A stretch of DNA of 64,000 nucleotides from Chryseobacterium elymi (GTDB lineage Bacteria; Bacteroidota; Bacteroidia; Flavobacteriales; Weeksellaceae): the NCBI RefSeq assembly GCF_003385495.1, contig NZ_QNUH01000001.1:62001-126000 (forward strand). Reading direction: 5' to 3'. Made by a program: the position numbers and the translations under genes. The notes below the pieces were generated by a model. That model was not told where the DNA came from. It worked only from the letters and a program-made list of their open reading frames with translations, and did not search any database. Each line of letters opens with the position of its first letter. Within the stretch, counting starts at the first letter, position 1. Shown one piece after another: positions 38,403 through 47,040 of this stretch.

Positions 38403-39116
38403 TTAATAGTGGGAAGCATCTACAAAAAGATGGTTTCCGTTAAAATGTTGCCCCCCGTTGATGCAGAGTTCAACGATAGCAGCCACATCTCCTCCTTCCA
38501 GCTTCTCTTTCAGAGGATATCCGGAAACAATCATTTCCTTCATCCTTTCATCCATATCTTTGTGAAAATCTGTAGAGATAAAAGATGGGGAAACAGAATT
38601 GCATGTAATCCCAAATTTCACATTCTCCAATGCCCAGCTTTTGCTCATCTGAAGCAGATATGCTTTATTGGAATTGTATACAGAAGCTCCAATGGCAGGT
38701 GAAAGCATTGATGAAGAAAGGATATTAATAATCCTTCCCAGTTTTTTCTTTCTGAAAACACTGATACATTTCTGTGTAACCTGGAGGGCTGGCATCACAT
38801 TATTCTTAAAATCATCAAGGATTTTTTCAGCTTCTGTTTTATGGAAATAAGTATCGATAAATGTACCGCTGTAATAATTATTGATCAGAATATGTGGATC
38901 AAAGGTTTCTATCTCATTCAGAAAAGCAGTCATTTGCCCTTCAGATGTAAAATCGATCTGAAATGCTTTTGCATTGGGAAATTTACATTCAATCTCTCTA
39001 GCTGAATCTTCTGATCTCCAATATGTAAATAACACTTCATATCCTTTTTCCAAAAGAAAAAGGTTGATTATTTTACCTATCCCGGATGAACCCCCGGTCA
39101 AAACAATTTTTTTCAT
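38403..39116 (-). CDS. Short-chain dehydrogenase/reductase (FabG-like)
   Basis: 237-residue SDR. The NADP-binding motif is TGGSSGIG (7-14), INN at 78-80 matches NNAG, and the catalytic S (134-136), Y147 and K151 are all present. Probably a 3-ketoacyl-ACP reductase or an alcohol dehydrogenase acting on the acyl group carried by the neighbouring ACP. Its start codon overlaps the MaoC stop by one base, showing tight coupling. Confidence 0.9.
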   Translation of the reverse strand: MKKIVLTGGSSGIGKIINLFLLEKGYEVLFTYWRSEDSAREIECKFPNAKAFQIDFTSEGQMTAFLNEIETFDPHILINNYYSGTFIDTYFHKTEAEKILDDFKNNVMPALQVTQKCISVFRKKKLGRIINILSSSMLSPAIGASVYNSNKAYLLQMSKSWALENVKFGITCNSVSPSFISTDFHKDMDERMKEMIVSGYPLKEKLEGGDVAAIVELCINGGQHFNGNHLFVDASHY

Positions 39117-39511
39117 TAAAATTCCTTGATTTGTATTTTACCTGAAGCTACCGTTTTAAGGTCGGCATTGATAAATTTAAATGTAAATGTATTCACCTTT
39201 ACAGCTTCTGACTGCTCTGTTACGACGGCTTCAAAATTTAAAACATCATCCAGATACACCGGATTTTTAAAATTGATTGTCTGTGAAAGAATCATTACAT
39301 CCTCCGATGGAAGCAGTTCCCCGATAAAATAAGAAAGAAAGCCGTTCAGAATATTACCGTGCATCACTTTTGACCGAAATCCTTTATTCTTTGCAAATTC
39401 CTCGTTGGTATGCAGAGAATTCCGGTCTTTAAAAACAGAGATAAAACCGTTATAAACAAGATCATCTACCTTAAACTCATGCTTAAAAGCCTGGTTTTCA
39501 TAAAGTATCAT
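39116..39511 (-). CDS. MaoC-like hydratase (hot-dog fold)
   Basis: 131-residue single hot-dog protein. KDRNSLHTNEEFA carries D29 and H34 with the five-residue spacing of R-specific enoyl-CoA hydratases, and KVMHGN is typical of the family. It would hydrate or dehydrate a 2,3-position of an acyl-ACP or acyl-CoA. Its stop and start codons overlap the flanking SDR and ACP genes by one base each. Confidence 0.87.
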   Translation of the reverse strand: MILYENQAFKHEFKVDDLVYNGFISVFKDRNSLHTNEEFAKNKGFRSKVMHGNILNGFLSYFIGELLPSEDVMILSQTINFKNPVYLDDVLNFEAVVTEQSEAVKVNTFTFKFINADLKTVASGKIQIKEF

Positions 39512-39747
39512 TATTTAGTAAGTATACAGTCTATCATTTCTCCTACATTATTCCAACTTTGGATTTCTGATGATGTAAAACGTACTCCAAAGGCTTTTTC
39601 CACTGCTACAATTAGCTGAATATGAGAAAGAGAATCCCATTCTTCTACGTCTTCTGCAGTTGTTTCAAAACTTAGCACAATCGTATCGTTATCTAATTCA
39701 TCGTGGAAAATCGTGGTCAGCTTTGCTAAAATTTCATCTTTATTCAT
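39511..39747 (-). CDS. Acyl carrier protein
   Basis: 78-residue acidic protein with the phosphopantetheine site D38-S39-L40 in EEWDSLSHIQLI. It would carry the acyl group handled by FkbH, MaoC, SDR and finally the MBOAT enzyme. Translationally coupled to the MaoC gene. It is not the housekeeping ACP, whose genomic context would be fabF-like. Confidence 0.92.
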   Translation of the reverse strand: MNKDEILAKLTTIFHDELDNDTIVLSFETTAEDVEEWDSLSHIQLIVAVEKAFGVRFTSSEIQSWNNVGEMIDCILTK

Positions 39748-39767
39748 AATATTTTTGTTATGATTTA

Positions 39768-41492
39768 TTATTTATTGTTGATATATACTTGTTTCGGTTG
39801 GTAGCTGTCTACGTTCAGAATCCATTTCCCATTATGCTCAGTAAAGCCCAATCTTTCATAATGATCTTTCACCATTTGGTTTTTGGAGGTAGGAAGATAT
39901 TCTCCCAGAACATTTTTGAATCCGTGCTTTTTGGCAGTTTCCACAATGGTGTTCAGAGTAAAATCCTCCATTCCTCTTTTAAGGACACGGCAGCTCATCA
40001 GCCAGGTATCTATGAAAAGGGTTTCCGTATCTTTCTTTTCCAAAACAATAACACAGATCAGTCCATTGTCACCATATTTATCTTCCAGTGTGAAAGAAAT
40101 AGTGTGATGCTCCTCAGAATTAATCAAGCTGTCAATATCCTGCTCCGTGTATCTCACCGTTCTTAAATTAAACTGGTTGGAACGCTGCGTGAGCTGTGAA
40201 ACTCTTGGTTTTGAAAAGCTGTCGAAAGGTTTCACATCAGAAACCATATTCATACTTTTCAGGAAATCTTCCACATTGGTAAAACTGTCCAGATCGACTG
40301 CTCTCTGTGCTTCAACCTGATACTGTTTGGTTCGTTCAGCGTCATTCTCTGAGAAGCTGGATGTTTCAAAAAGATTCAGCCCGTATAGATATTCCAGATA
40401 TTCTGCCGGATCTTCTGGTAGTTCGGGAACGCAGACTTCAGGAAGGTTTTCACGTACGATATTTCGTTCAAACGGATTGTCATCAAGAAACACCATGGAA
40501 TCCAATCCTATATTAAGAATACTTTGGATCTTTCTGATATTATCCGCTTTATTATCCCAGTTAGCTACAAAAACCGCAATATCATTCAGCTTAAGGACCA
40601 TATCGGGATGCTTTTCAAAAGGTTCTTTGGCCTTATCCTCATCATTCTTGCTGCAAACAGCCAAAATTACACCTCTTCTCTGAAGTGCCTTAATCCAGTG
40701 CTGAAACTCGGTGAACGCTTTTCCTATTCCCAAACTCCCTATCTGAATCTTTTCCAGGCCATCATCACCAATGATTCCACCCCATGTGGTATTATCCAGA
40801 TCCAGAATTAGACATTTCTTAAACTTTCCTTCCAAAGAGGAAATAATACCGTTGATATGGTGGGCAACAATCGGGAGAGCATCCAGTGAAAGCACCATTT
40901 CTGTGTTTACATAGATATTTGGAGAGAACATGAAATTTCTTCCCCATTTATTCTGGATCGAAAGAAGATCTGCAATAAAGAAGTTGTCATTCTTGATCGC
41001 CAGTTCCGCCGAAAGCAGATAATTCAGTTTATTCAACTGAAAGACAAAGGACGATTCTACCTTATTGGAAAAGTTTCCGAAAATCTGATTATTGATCGCC
41101 GGAAAATTACAGTAGATCACCCTGCTTTTGGTTCTGTTCTGAATAGTGTGGTAAAGGTCCTCGATATAGGAAATCTTGGTGTCCGCAAAAGCAATCTGCG
41201 TATCATAGGATTTGTAATATTGGCTTAATAATTTATGAGAGGACTCAAAGATGATCGTATAATCTGCATTGAACTCATAATATTCTGAGGTAGGGTCTAA
41301 AATCTGCCGGGAAATCTGTCCGAAATCGGCTTCGAAAATTTCAAGTACGAAACCTTCATTCATAGCCGTTCCTTTCATAGCAATATTAAGAAACTGTGTA
41401 GCAGTATCGCCCAGTAATGCCACCTTAATCTTTTTAAGATGAGGGATGTCTCTGCGGAGTCCTTTTTTCAGTTCCGAAAACGTTTTGTACAT
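39768..41492 (-). CDS. FkbH-like HAD-superfamily protein
   Basis: 574-residue FkbH-type protein. An N-terminal SGNH-like part (about 20-215, GDT at 28-30) is followed by the HAD IIIC domain with the motif LILDLDNTTWGG (D231, D233, T235). A C-terminal GNAT-like part comes last, with RVLKRGMEDF and NQMVKDHYERLGF. In polyketide pathways FkbH proteins take the phosphoglyceryl unit of 1,3-bisphosphoglycerate and load glycerate on an ACP. Here an ACP gene follows directly, so glyceryl-ACP is a reasonable product. First large gene of the cassette. Confidence 0.92.
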   Translation of the reverse strand: MYKTFSELKKGLRRDIPHLKKIKVALLGDTATQFLNIAMKGTAMNEGFVLEIFEADFGQISRQILDPTSEYYEFNADYTIIFESSHKLLSQYYKSYDTQIAFADTKISYIEDLYHTIQNRTKSRVIYCNFPAINNQIFGNFSNKVESSFVFQLNKLNYLLSAELAIKNDNFFIADLLSIQNKWGRNFMFSPNIYVNTEMVLSLDALPIVAHHINGIISSLEGKFKKCLILDLDNTTWGGIIGDDGLEKIQIGSLGIGKAFTEFQHWIKALQRRGVILAVCSKNDEDKAKEPFEKHPDMVLKLNDIAVFVANWDNKADNIRKIQSILNIGLDSMVFLDDNPFERNIVRENLPEVCVPELPEDPAEYLEYLYGLNLFETSSFSENDAERTKQYQVEAQRAVDLDSFTNVEDFLKSMNMVSDVKPFDSFSKPRVSQLTQRSNQFNLRTVRYTEQDIDSLINSEEHHTISFTLEDKYGDNGLICVIVLEKKDTETLFIDTWLMSCRVLKRGMEDFTLNTIVETAKKHGFKNVLGEYLPTSKNQMVKDHYERLGFTEHNGKWILNVDSYQPKQVYINNK

Positions 41493-41506
41493 GAATTTTT
41501 ATTTTA

Positions 41507-41638
41507 TTAAAATATGAATGTACCTGTTCTCAATGCTGCCAATTCCGGATTATGTCTTTTAAAGGCTTCCGTAAGTCCCGGATCTTTAGTATAGCTGCAT
41601 ACTGTATATGCTTTGAGAACATTCGCATTTTTTTTCAT
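41507..41638 (-). CDS. Small 43-residue protein of unknown function
   Basis: Begins MKKNANVLKAYTVCSYTK and ends RTGTFIF. It has no signal peptide or membrane span. A TAnnTTTG promoter element lies 17 bases upstream of its ATG, and the fkbH start follows 14 bases after its stop, so it would be the first product of the cassette transcript. It could be a functional small protein or a leader peptide. I do not recognise the sequence. Confidence 0.6.
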   Translation of the reverse strand: MKKNANVLKAYTVCSYTKDPGLTEAFKRHNPELAALRTGTFIF

Positions 41639-41654
41639 TGTGTTTGTTTTGTTG

Positions 41655-41662
41655 CAAAAATA
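41655..41662 (-). promoter_or_regulatory. -7 element for the FkbH cassette
   Basis: TATTTTTG on the minus strand fits TAnnTTTG. It lies between the stop of the acyltransferase 3 gene and the small ORF, so the FkbH-to-SGNH run probably has its own promoter. No -33 match is seen. Confidence 0.55.
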
Positions 41663-41668
41663 AAGATT

Positions 41669-42697
41669 TTATCTGATATTTACTTTTCTAAGATAATCTC
41701 TAAGCGGTTTTTCAATAAACTGATAGAACAACATCGAAGTCATGATAAGTACCGCCAGATAAATCCAGAACACGCTGTTAATATCGAGTTTATAATTTTG
41801 CCATTTCAGAATTTCCCTCAGGATATACAAAACGGGGATATGGGTAATGTAAACCGCATAACTTACTTCACCCAGGTATTCCAGCGGCTTCAATTCCAAA
41901 ATTTTTGTCACCCTTCCGTTATTCCATGAGATTAAAAGAATAAGCGGAATAAAAAGCACTGCCATAAGTCCGTTATGATAAAAAAGAGGGACAAAGATCA
42001 GCGAAAGCATCACAGCGGCAAAGACCAGAATTACAGGAATATCATAGTTTTTCTGCTTAAAATTATTCATAAAGAATAATCCGGCAAGGTTTCCCACTAA
42101 AAATTCGCTTATATGCATCAGCGGGAAATAATACAGAAACTCATGGCTTTCTGTATGTGGTCCTTTGTAGGATGGTGAAGCTTCATAAAGATGGGAGAAT
42201 ACCTGTGTAATGATCCACAGTACAATACCCGTCACCCAGATGCTTTTATTTTTTTTGGAGTAAAAATAATTGTACAGCACAGGAAAAATCAGATAAAACA
42301 AAAATTCCACTGAAATAGACCATCCCGGGAAATTCAGGATCATTGCTTTACCCGGAATCCAGCTCTGCAGCCCAAACAAATACAAAAAAACATTGATAAT
42401 ACTGAAATTTGAATATCTGGTGACCAGATAGAGCAGCAGCCCCACTACATATAACGGATATATCCTTGCGAACCTGTTTTTATAATATTCTAAATACCCA
42501 ATTTTCTCTTTTTTATGATACGCTACAATCATAATAAAACCCGAAAGAATAAAAAAGTAGCTCACCCCAACGTTAGCTTTTAAAAAGACATTTGAAATAT
42601 AATCTGTCTTATAAACAAACATATCTTTATTAAAATGAGAAATAACTATAGCTATAGCTGCAAGGAATCTGGTAAAGGTAATCTGGCTTATCTTCAT
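41669..42697 (-). CDS. Acyltransferase 3 family membrane protein
   Basis: 342-residue polytopic membrane protein of the acyltransferase 3 family. The N-terminal TFTRFLAAIAIVISHF holds the conserved Arg and His, and VSYFFILSGFIMIV is typical. About ten spans. Likely O-acetylates a glycan. A 136-base gap separates it from the methyltransferase upstream, with no promoter element seen. Confidence 0.92.
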   Translation of the reverse strand: MKISQITFTRFLAAIAIVISHFNKDMFVYKTDYISNVFLKANVGVSYFFILSGFIMIVAYHKKEKIGYLEYYKNRFARIYPLYVVGLLLYLVTRYSNFSIINVFLYLFGLQSWIPGKAMILNFPGWSISVEFLFYLIFPVLYNYFYSKKNKSIWVTGIVLWIITQVFSHLYEASPSYKGPHTESHEFLYYFPLMHISEFLVGNLAGLFFMNNFKQKNYDIPVILVFAAVMLSLIFVPLFYHNGLMAVLFIPLILLISWNNGRVTKILELKPLEYLGEVSYAVYITHIPVLYILREILKWQNYKLDINSVFWIYLAVLIMTSMLFYQFIEKPLRDYLRKVNIR

Positions 42698-42833
42698 TCA
42701 CAAGAACTGTTCAACAGCTTTATAATAATAGTTAGTTAGAGATAAAATATTTAGAAGGCCTTTTAAAACATTTCCCCTCCCGTTATGAAAATATACGGTC
42801 GGGCAACATGAACAATATCGCCTTCTCTAAAAA

Positions 42834-43604
42834 CTATTTGACAAAAACTCCGATATACTTCCCTTCATATTCCACAACCGTAGTTTCTATGTTATTTTTT
42901 TCACAGAAATCCTGGTAGGCAGAGTTGTCACCAATATCATCACTGATAAAGACACCTCCTTTTTTCAGATGTTTATATAGCTCATCATACGCCCACATTC
43001 TTCCGTTGTAACTTTTATCAGAATCATAATGGAGAACATCAAAAACTGAATTCTCAGCAAAAATCTTAGGTAGCGATTCTCTATCTGCAAAACGGAATAA
43101 TTTCCAATTTTTCTTAAGATTCTGCGGCACAATGTAGCCTACGTATTGGTCTCCATCCTGAGCCAGGTAAGGCATATCTGAGCTGTACAATGTCCCCTCC
43201 CTTTTCGTAAGAGACAGAAGTGAGGCCAGCGATGACCACCCATATGCTACACCTGTTTCCACCACATGCTTTGCATTGGCAAATTCGCATGCATAATACA
43301 TCAGCTCCAAAGCTCCGGGGCCACCCATTTTTACGGGGCACGCCTTTTCCTTTTGTTCTGCCGTTTCTAATACCTCTGCATAATCTGTACGAAAAGCATC
43401 TATGGTAAACCCGAACAGTCTTGAAACAGCCTCTGTCTGGGAAACGGCTTTTCCGGCAGCCCACGAATTTGTTTTTTCCTTTCCTTTAAAGGCATTACCT
43501 CTGTTGACTGTATTTTTAATTATTTTCCGGCCCAATTCCGGATAAAGATCGGGTCTTTTCAAATACCCTATAAATGTCTTGAGAACCCTTGTTATTTCAC
43601 TCAC
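42834..43604 (-). CDS. Class I SAM-dependent methyltransferase
   Basis: 256-residue protein. Residues of about 112-235 form a Rossmann methyltransferase with motif I VVETGVAYGWSS (E116-T-G118, G122) and VLHYDSDKSYNG, like the Methyltransf_24 group. The N-terminal 90 residues are basic and not recognised. Its own -7 promoter lies just upstream, divergent from the hexapeptide transferase gene. Confidence 0.85.
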   Translation of the reverse strand: MSEITRVLKTFIGYLKRPDLYPELGRKIIKNTVNRGNAFKGKEKTNSWAAGKAVSQTEAVSRLFGFTIDAFRTDYAEVLETAEQKEKACPVKMGGPGALELMYYACEFANAKHVVETGVAYGWSSLASLLSLTKREGTLYSSDMPYLAQDGDQYVGYIVPQNLKKNWKLFRFADRESLPKIFAENSVFDVLHYDSDKSYNGRMWAYDELYKHLKKGGVFISDDIGDNSAYQDFCEKNNIETTVVEYEGKYIGVFVK

Positions 43605-43623
43605 TGTGTTGTATTTAATACCG

Positions 43624-43631
43624 CAAAAATA
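43624..43631 (-). promoter_or_regulatory. -7 element of the methyltransferase gene
   Basis: TATTTTTG on the minus strand, 20 bases before the ATG, fits TAnnTTTG. It forms a divergent pair with the plus-strand element 33 bases away. Confidence 0.55.
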
Positions 43632-43663
43632 AATATTTTTTTCTCATTTATGTAAAAACAGAT

Positions 43664-43671
43664 TATATTTG
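43664..43671 (+). promoter_or_regulatory. -7 element of the hexapeptide transferase gene
   Basis: TATATTTG fits TAnnTTTG, 40 bases before the ATG. Confidence 0.5.
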
Positions 43672-43710
43672 TGAGACCCAAGTGAAATAAAAAAAAATAA
43701 AAGCTCCCAT

Positions 43711-44253
43711 ATGCTCTACAATTTTTTCGAAAAAATATACAGAAGGCAGCAGCTTTCTATCCTGAAAAAGAACCCTAAAGTATTTTTTGAAAATATCAGA
43801 TTGGGTATAGGAGGACGCTTCATTCTGGATAAGGATATAAAAAAAATAAGCATCGGAAAGTCTGTAGAATTTAGAAATTATACTTGTATTCTGGTGATGA
43901 AAGATGCTAACTTAGAGATAGGTGACCATTTTTTCATGAATAATTTCTGCTCGATCAACTGTCTGGAACATATTTCAATTGGTGAGAATACATTATTTGG
44001 TGAAAATGTCAAACTTTATGACCATAACCATACTTATGAGACCTCTCCGGCATTCAAGCTCCATCCGTCTAAATTTACCAAAGCTCCTATAAAAATAGGC
44101 AGCAACTGCTGGCTGGGAAGTAATGTTACAGTACTGAAAGGTGTTACGATAGGTGACAACTGCATTATCGGAGCAGGATGTACCATATATAAAGATGTTC
44201 CTGCCAATACGCAGGTTATCAATAAGCAGGATTTAATATTCAACTCTCTTTAA
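43711..44253 (+). CDS. Hexapeptide-repeat acyltransferase
   Basis: 180-residue left-handed beta-helix acyltransferase. YDHNHTYE carries the likely catalytic histidine, and IKIGSNCWLGSNVTVLKGV and CIIGAGCTIYKDVP form the coils. Acceptor unknown. First gene after a divergent promoter pair; a 159-base gap separates it from the next GT2 gene. Confidence 0.9.
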   Translation: MLYNFFEKIYRRQQLSILKKNPKVFFENIRLGIGGRFILDKDIKKISIGKSVEFRNYTCILVMKDANLEIGDHFFMNNFCSINCLEHISIGENTLFGENVKLYDHNHTYETSPAFKLHPSKFTKAPIKIGSNCWLGSNVTVLKGVTIGDNCIIGAGCTIYKDVPANTQVINKQDLIFNSL

Positions 44254-44412
44254 ATTCAATTGAAATCATCGCTAATTTGCTCATAGTACTTATATCTTGT
44301 AATTCAGACTGCTGACCCATACCTAATAAAAACTGGGATAAAAAACTTCCATTACTTTACAGAAATTGTCAGGGAATATCAAGGGAACAGAAACTAATTT
44401 TAAAACAAAAAA

Positions 44413-45237
44413 ATGAAATTTTCTATATTGGTCGCTCATTATAACAACGCAACTTTTTTCAGAGAGTGTTTTGAAAGTATTATAAAACAAACATACACCA
44501 ACTGGGAAGTAATTATTGTAGATGACTACTCATCAGAATCAGAAAAAAATGAGTTGAAAGAATTAATTGCCGGTGATCATCGTTTTGTTCTGTTTGAAAA
44601 TGAAAAAAACCGGGGTGTGGGGTACACTAAAAAAAGATGTGTAGAACTCGCTACCGGTGATATCTGTGGATTTGTAGATCCTGATGATGCTCTAACTCCC
44701 GATGCCCTGGAAGAAAGTATAAAGATATATTCGGACAGTAAAATAGTTGCAACGTACTCACAATTTTATATATGCGATGAAAATCTTGCTATCAATAAGC
44801 TGTTTCCCTATTCTAAAAAAATAAAGAACGGAAGAAAAACTTTTTTCAATATACAATTTGATATTGCTCATTTTTTCACTTTTAGAAAAGAAATTTATCA
44901 TACTACAGAAGGGATAGACGAAACACTTACTTCATCTGTAGACCAGGATTTATACTTAAAACTGTATGAAAAAGGGAATCTATTTTATATAAATAAAAGT
45001 CTTTACTTATACAGAATTCATACAAATGGGGTTTCTCAAGACAAAAAGAAAAAAGGAAAACTGCATACAAACTGGCACATCGTATTATACAATACCCTTA
45101 AAAGAAGACAAATTCAAATGCTTTACAATAAGGATATCAACACCATTGAATCTCTTCCAAAATTTATCTTTGATAAACAAAATACATTAATTTCAAAAAT
45201 TTTAAGAAAAATATCATGTCTGAAAATCAGAAAATAA
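44413..45237 (+). CDS. Glycosyltransferase family 2
   Basis: 274-residue GT2 enzyme with FSILVAHYNNATFFRECFES, VDDYS and the metal site D89-P-D91-D92. It resembles the GT2 gene at 24.5 kb over nearly its full length, so one likely arose from the other by duplication. Its last 22 bases overlap the next glycosyltransferase gene. Confidence 0.93.
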   Translation: MKFSILVAHYNNATFFRECFESIIKQTYTNWEVIIVDDYSSESEKNELKELIAGDHRFVLFENEKNRGVGYTKKRCVELATGDICGFVDPDDALTPDALEESIKIYSDSKIVATYSQFYICDENLAINKLFPYSKKIKNGRKTFFNIQFDIAHFFTFRKEIYHTTEGIDETLTSSVDQDLYLKLYEKGNLFYINKSLYLYRIHTNGVSQDKKKKGKLHTNWHIVLYNTLKRRQIQMLYNKDINTIESLPKFIFDKQNTLISKILRKISCLKIRK

Positions 45238-46379
45238 AAGTCCTTTTCAGACACCGTTCCATGGAGATGGGCGGCGTAGAAAAAGTGATTCTCAGTATTC
45301 TCAATAATCTCAATCCTGAAAAATTTGATATAACAGTATGTCTGAATATGAATCAGGGTGAGCTTAGAAATGAATTCCCGGAACATGTTAAAAAAATATA
45401 TTTTACTGACGGAAAGGAAGATCTATCAAAAAATCCATTGATCCTTAGGCTCCAATTGATTCGCAGGAGACTGAAGCTTTCCCGCACCCTGAAAAACAAT
45501 AAAATCTCTGACCATCTCTTAGGGAATGAAAAATTCAATATTGAGGTTGCTCCTACTTATTCAGCATTTTCATCTGTTATCAATTCCAGCAACATAGCCT
45601 CTAAGAAATTAGGCTGGTTTCACTCTGAAATCAATTTGCCTAAGCTACAGCCACTGGTTCCTGAGATTCTGGACAATTTTCAACAATTTGACCATATGAT
45701 TTACTGTTCGCAAAAAATCAAGGACCTGATGCACAAATATTATCCGGAGCTAAAGTATCCTGAAGAAAGTGTAGTGATCAATGCTATTCCTATTGAAGAA
45801 ATCAAGAGAAAAGCACAGGAAAAAATAGAACCTCTTCCTCAGGGCCCTGTTTTTGTTTCTGTAGGGCGCCTTCACGATAGAAAAGGGTACCACAAGCTTA
45901 TTGATGCCCACAAAAAATTAATTGATGAAGGTTTCCACCATAATATTATCGTTATAGGCAGCGGTGAAGAAATGAAAAACCTTACCGAGCAGATCCGGAT
46001 GAATAATGTTCAGGATACGTTCATCTTAAGCGGTAATAAGATGAATCCTTATCCTTATGTAAAAAATGCGGATTATTTCATTCTGCCTTCCGAATCTGAA
46101 GCGTGGCCGCTGGTCATCGCTGAAGCTTTAATACTTCAGAAACCTATTATTGCCACCGATACGGGAGATGTAGGAGTGATGATCAAAGACCGAGAAACCG
46201 GTTACCTCATCAATTATGAAACGAATGAGATGTATGCTGCCATGAAGACTTTTCTTACAGACCCTGAGCTTATTGCCCGGATCAGAAAAAATCTGGAAAC
46301 CATAGAGGACCAGTTTGATAATCAGAAAATTTTTAATGCAGTGGAAGGAATTCTTGAAAATCTTTACAAAAAAAATTAA
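45216..46379 (+). CDS. Glycosyltransferase family 4
   Basis: 387-residue GT-B enzyme. The N-terminal FRHRSMEMGGVEKVILSIL is a typical acceptor-side loop, VSVGRLHDRKGYHKLI starts the donor domain, and PSESEAWPLVIAEALILQKP is the E-x7-E region. It is related to the GT4 gene at 48.6 kb, with similar start and donor-domain motifs. Its stop codon overlaps the stop of the opposite-strand SDR remnant by four bases. Confidence 0.93.
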   Translation: MSENQKIKVLFRHRSMEMGGVEKVILSILNNLNPEKFDITVCLNMNQGELRNEFPEHVKKIYFTDGKEDLSKNPLILRLQLIRRRLKLSRTLKNNKISDHLLGNEKFNIEVAPTYSAFSSVINSSNIASKKLGWFHSEINLPKLQPLVPEILDNFQQFDHMIYCSQKIKDLMHKYYPELKYPEESVVINAIPIEEIKRKAQEKIEPLPQGPVFVSVGRLHDRKGYHKLIDAHKKLIDEGFHHNIIVIGSGEEMKNLTEQIRMNNVQDTFILSGNKMNPYPYVKNADYFILPSESEAWPLVIAEALILQKPIIATDTGDVGVMIKDRETGYLINYETNEMYAAMKTFLTDPELIARIRKNLETIEDQFDNQKIFNAVEGILENLYKKN

Positions 46380-46775
46380 TGGGCGGAATATCCTCCGGCC
46401 ACCACAAGATTCGAGCCTGTAACCCACTTTGAAGCATCCGAAAGCAGGAAAATACATGCGTTGGCTACATTTTCAGGCTGCCCTATTCCCAGCGGATGCT
46501 TTTTAAGAATATCTTTTACGGCGTCTTCACCTATGTTTTCAAACATTTTTAATCAGTTCTTCAAGATTTGCAGCATTGGTAATATCCGCAATAATGGTTT
46601 TTGCTTTGGTATCCGGACCCAGCATAGATACTGTTTTCTGCAACTCTTCCTGGTTTCTGGCAATGAGAATAAGATCTGCTCCGCTCTTGCTGCATTCTGC
46701 AGAACAGCTTCTCCCGATACCGGAAGAAGCGCCTGTAATAAGAATTATTTTATCTTTTAAAGAAAACTGATTCAC
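46376..46775 (-). pseudogene. Broken SDR (3-ketoacyl-ACP reductase-like), internal deletion plus frameshift
   Basis: The 78-codon 5' part has the NADP-binding motif TGASSGIG and reads through ANLEELIKNV to a TGA. In another frame, from an ATG that overlaps this end by eight bases, a 56-codon part reads the normal SDR C-terminus, with HPLGIGQPENVANACIFLLS and GGYSAH. Together they make about 134 residues, against about 245 in a full SDR. The missing middle includes the catalytic Ser, Tyr and Lys. The likely history is an internal deletion of roughly 330 bases that shifted the frame. The gene starts next to an ACP gene. Confidence 0.85.
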
Positions 46776-47008
46776 TAATCTTCGAAGTTTTCTTGACCAA
46801 TAATATTCATGAGATCAGAAACAGTCTCTATATCTTTAAAATAATTTGCATCAATTTTCTTATCGAAACTTTCATCAACAAAAGCAATTACAGAAAGCAG
46901 GCTGATGGAATCATAACTTTCCAGCTGTCTCAGGTTTGTTTCAATTGTTAATGCTTCTTTTTCTTCTAATTCTTCTTGCAATTTCTCTAAAAAAACGGAT
47001 GTCTTCAT
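46775..47008 (-). CDS. Acyl carrier protein
   Basis: 77-residue acidic protein with the likely phosphopantetheine site D33-S34 in ESYDSISLLSVIAF. It lies between the KAS III gene and the broken SDR, sharing one base with the latter. It differs clearly from the ACP at 39.5 kb, so the locus has two dedicated carriers. Confidence 0.85.
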   Translation of the reverse strand: MKTSVFLEKLQEELEEKEALTIETNLRQLESYDSISLLSVIAFVDESFDKKIDANYFKDIETVSDLMNIIGQENFED

Positions 47009-47040
47009 ATATTATTATTTTACCAATTTATACTACTTCT

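Noticed and set aside
46544..46546. ATG that could start a separate 56-residue protein after the SDR fragment
   Set aside because: Its sequence is only the C-terminal segment of an SDR and cannot form an active enzyme, so it is treated as part of one pseudogene.
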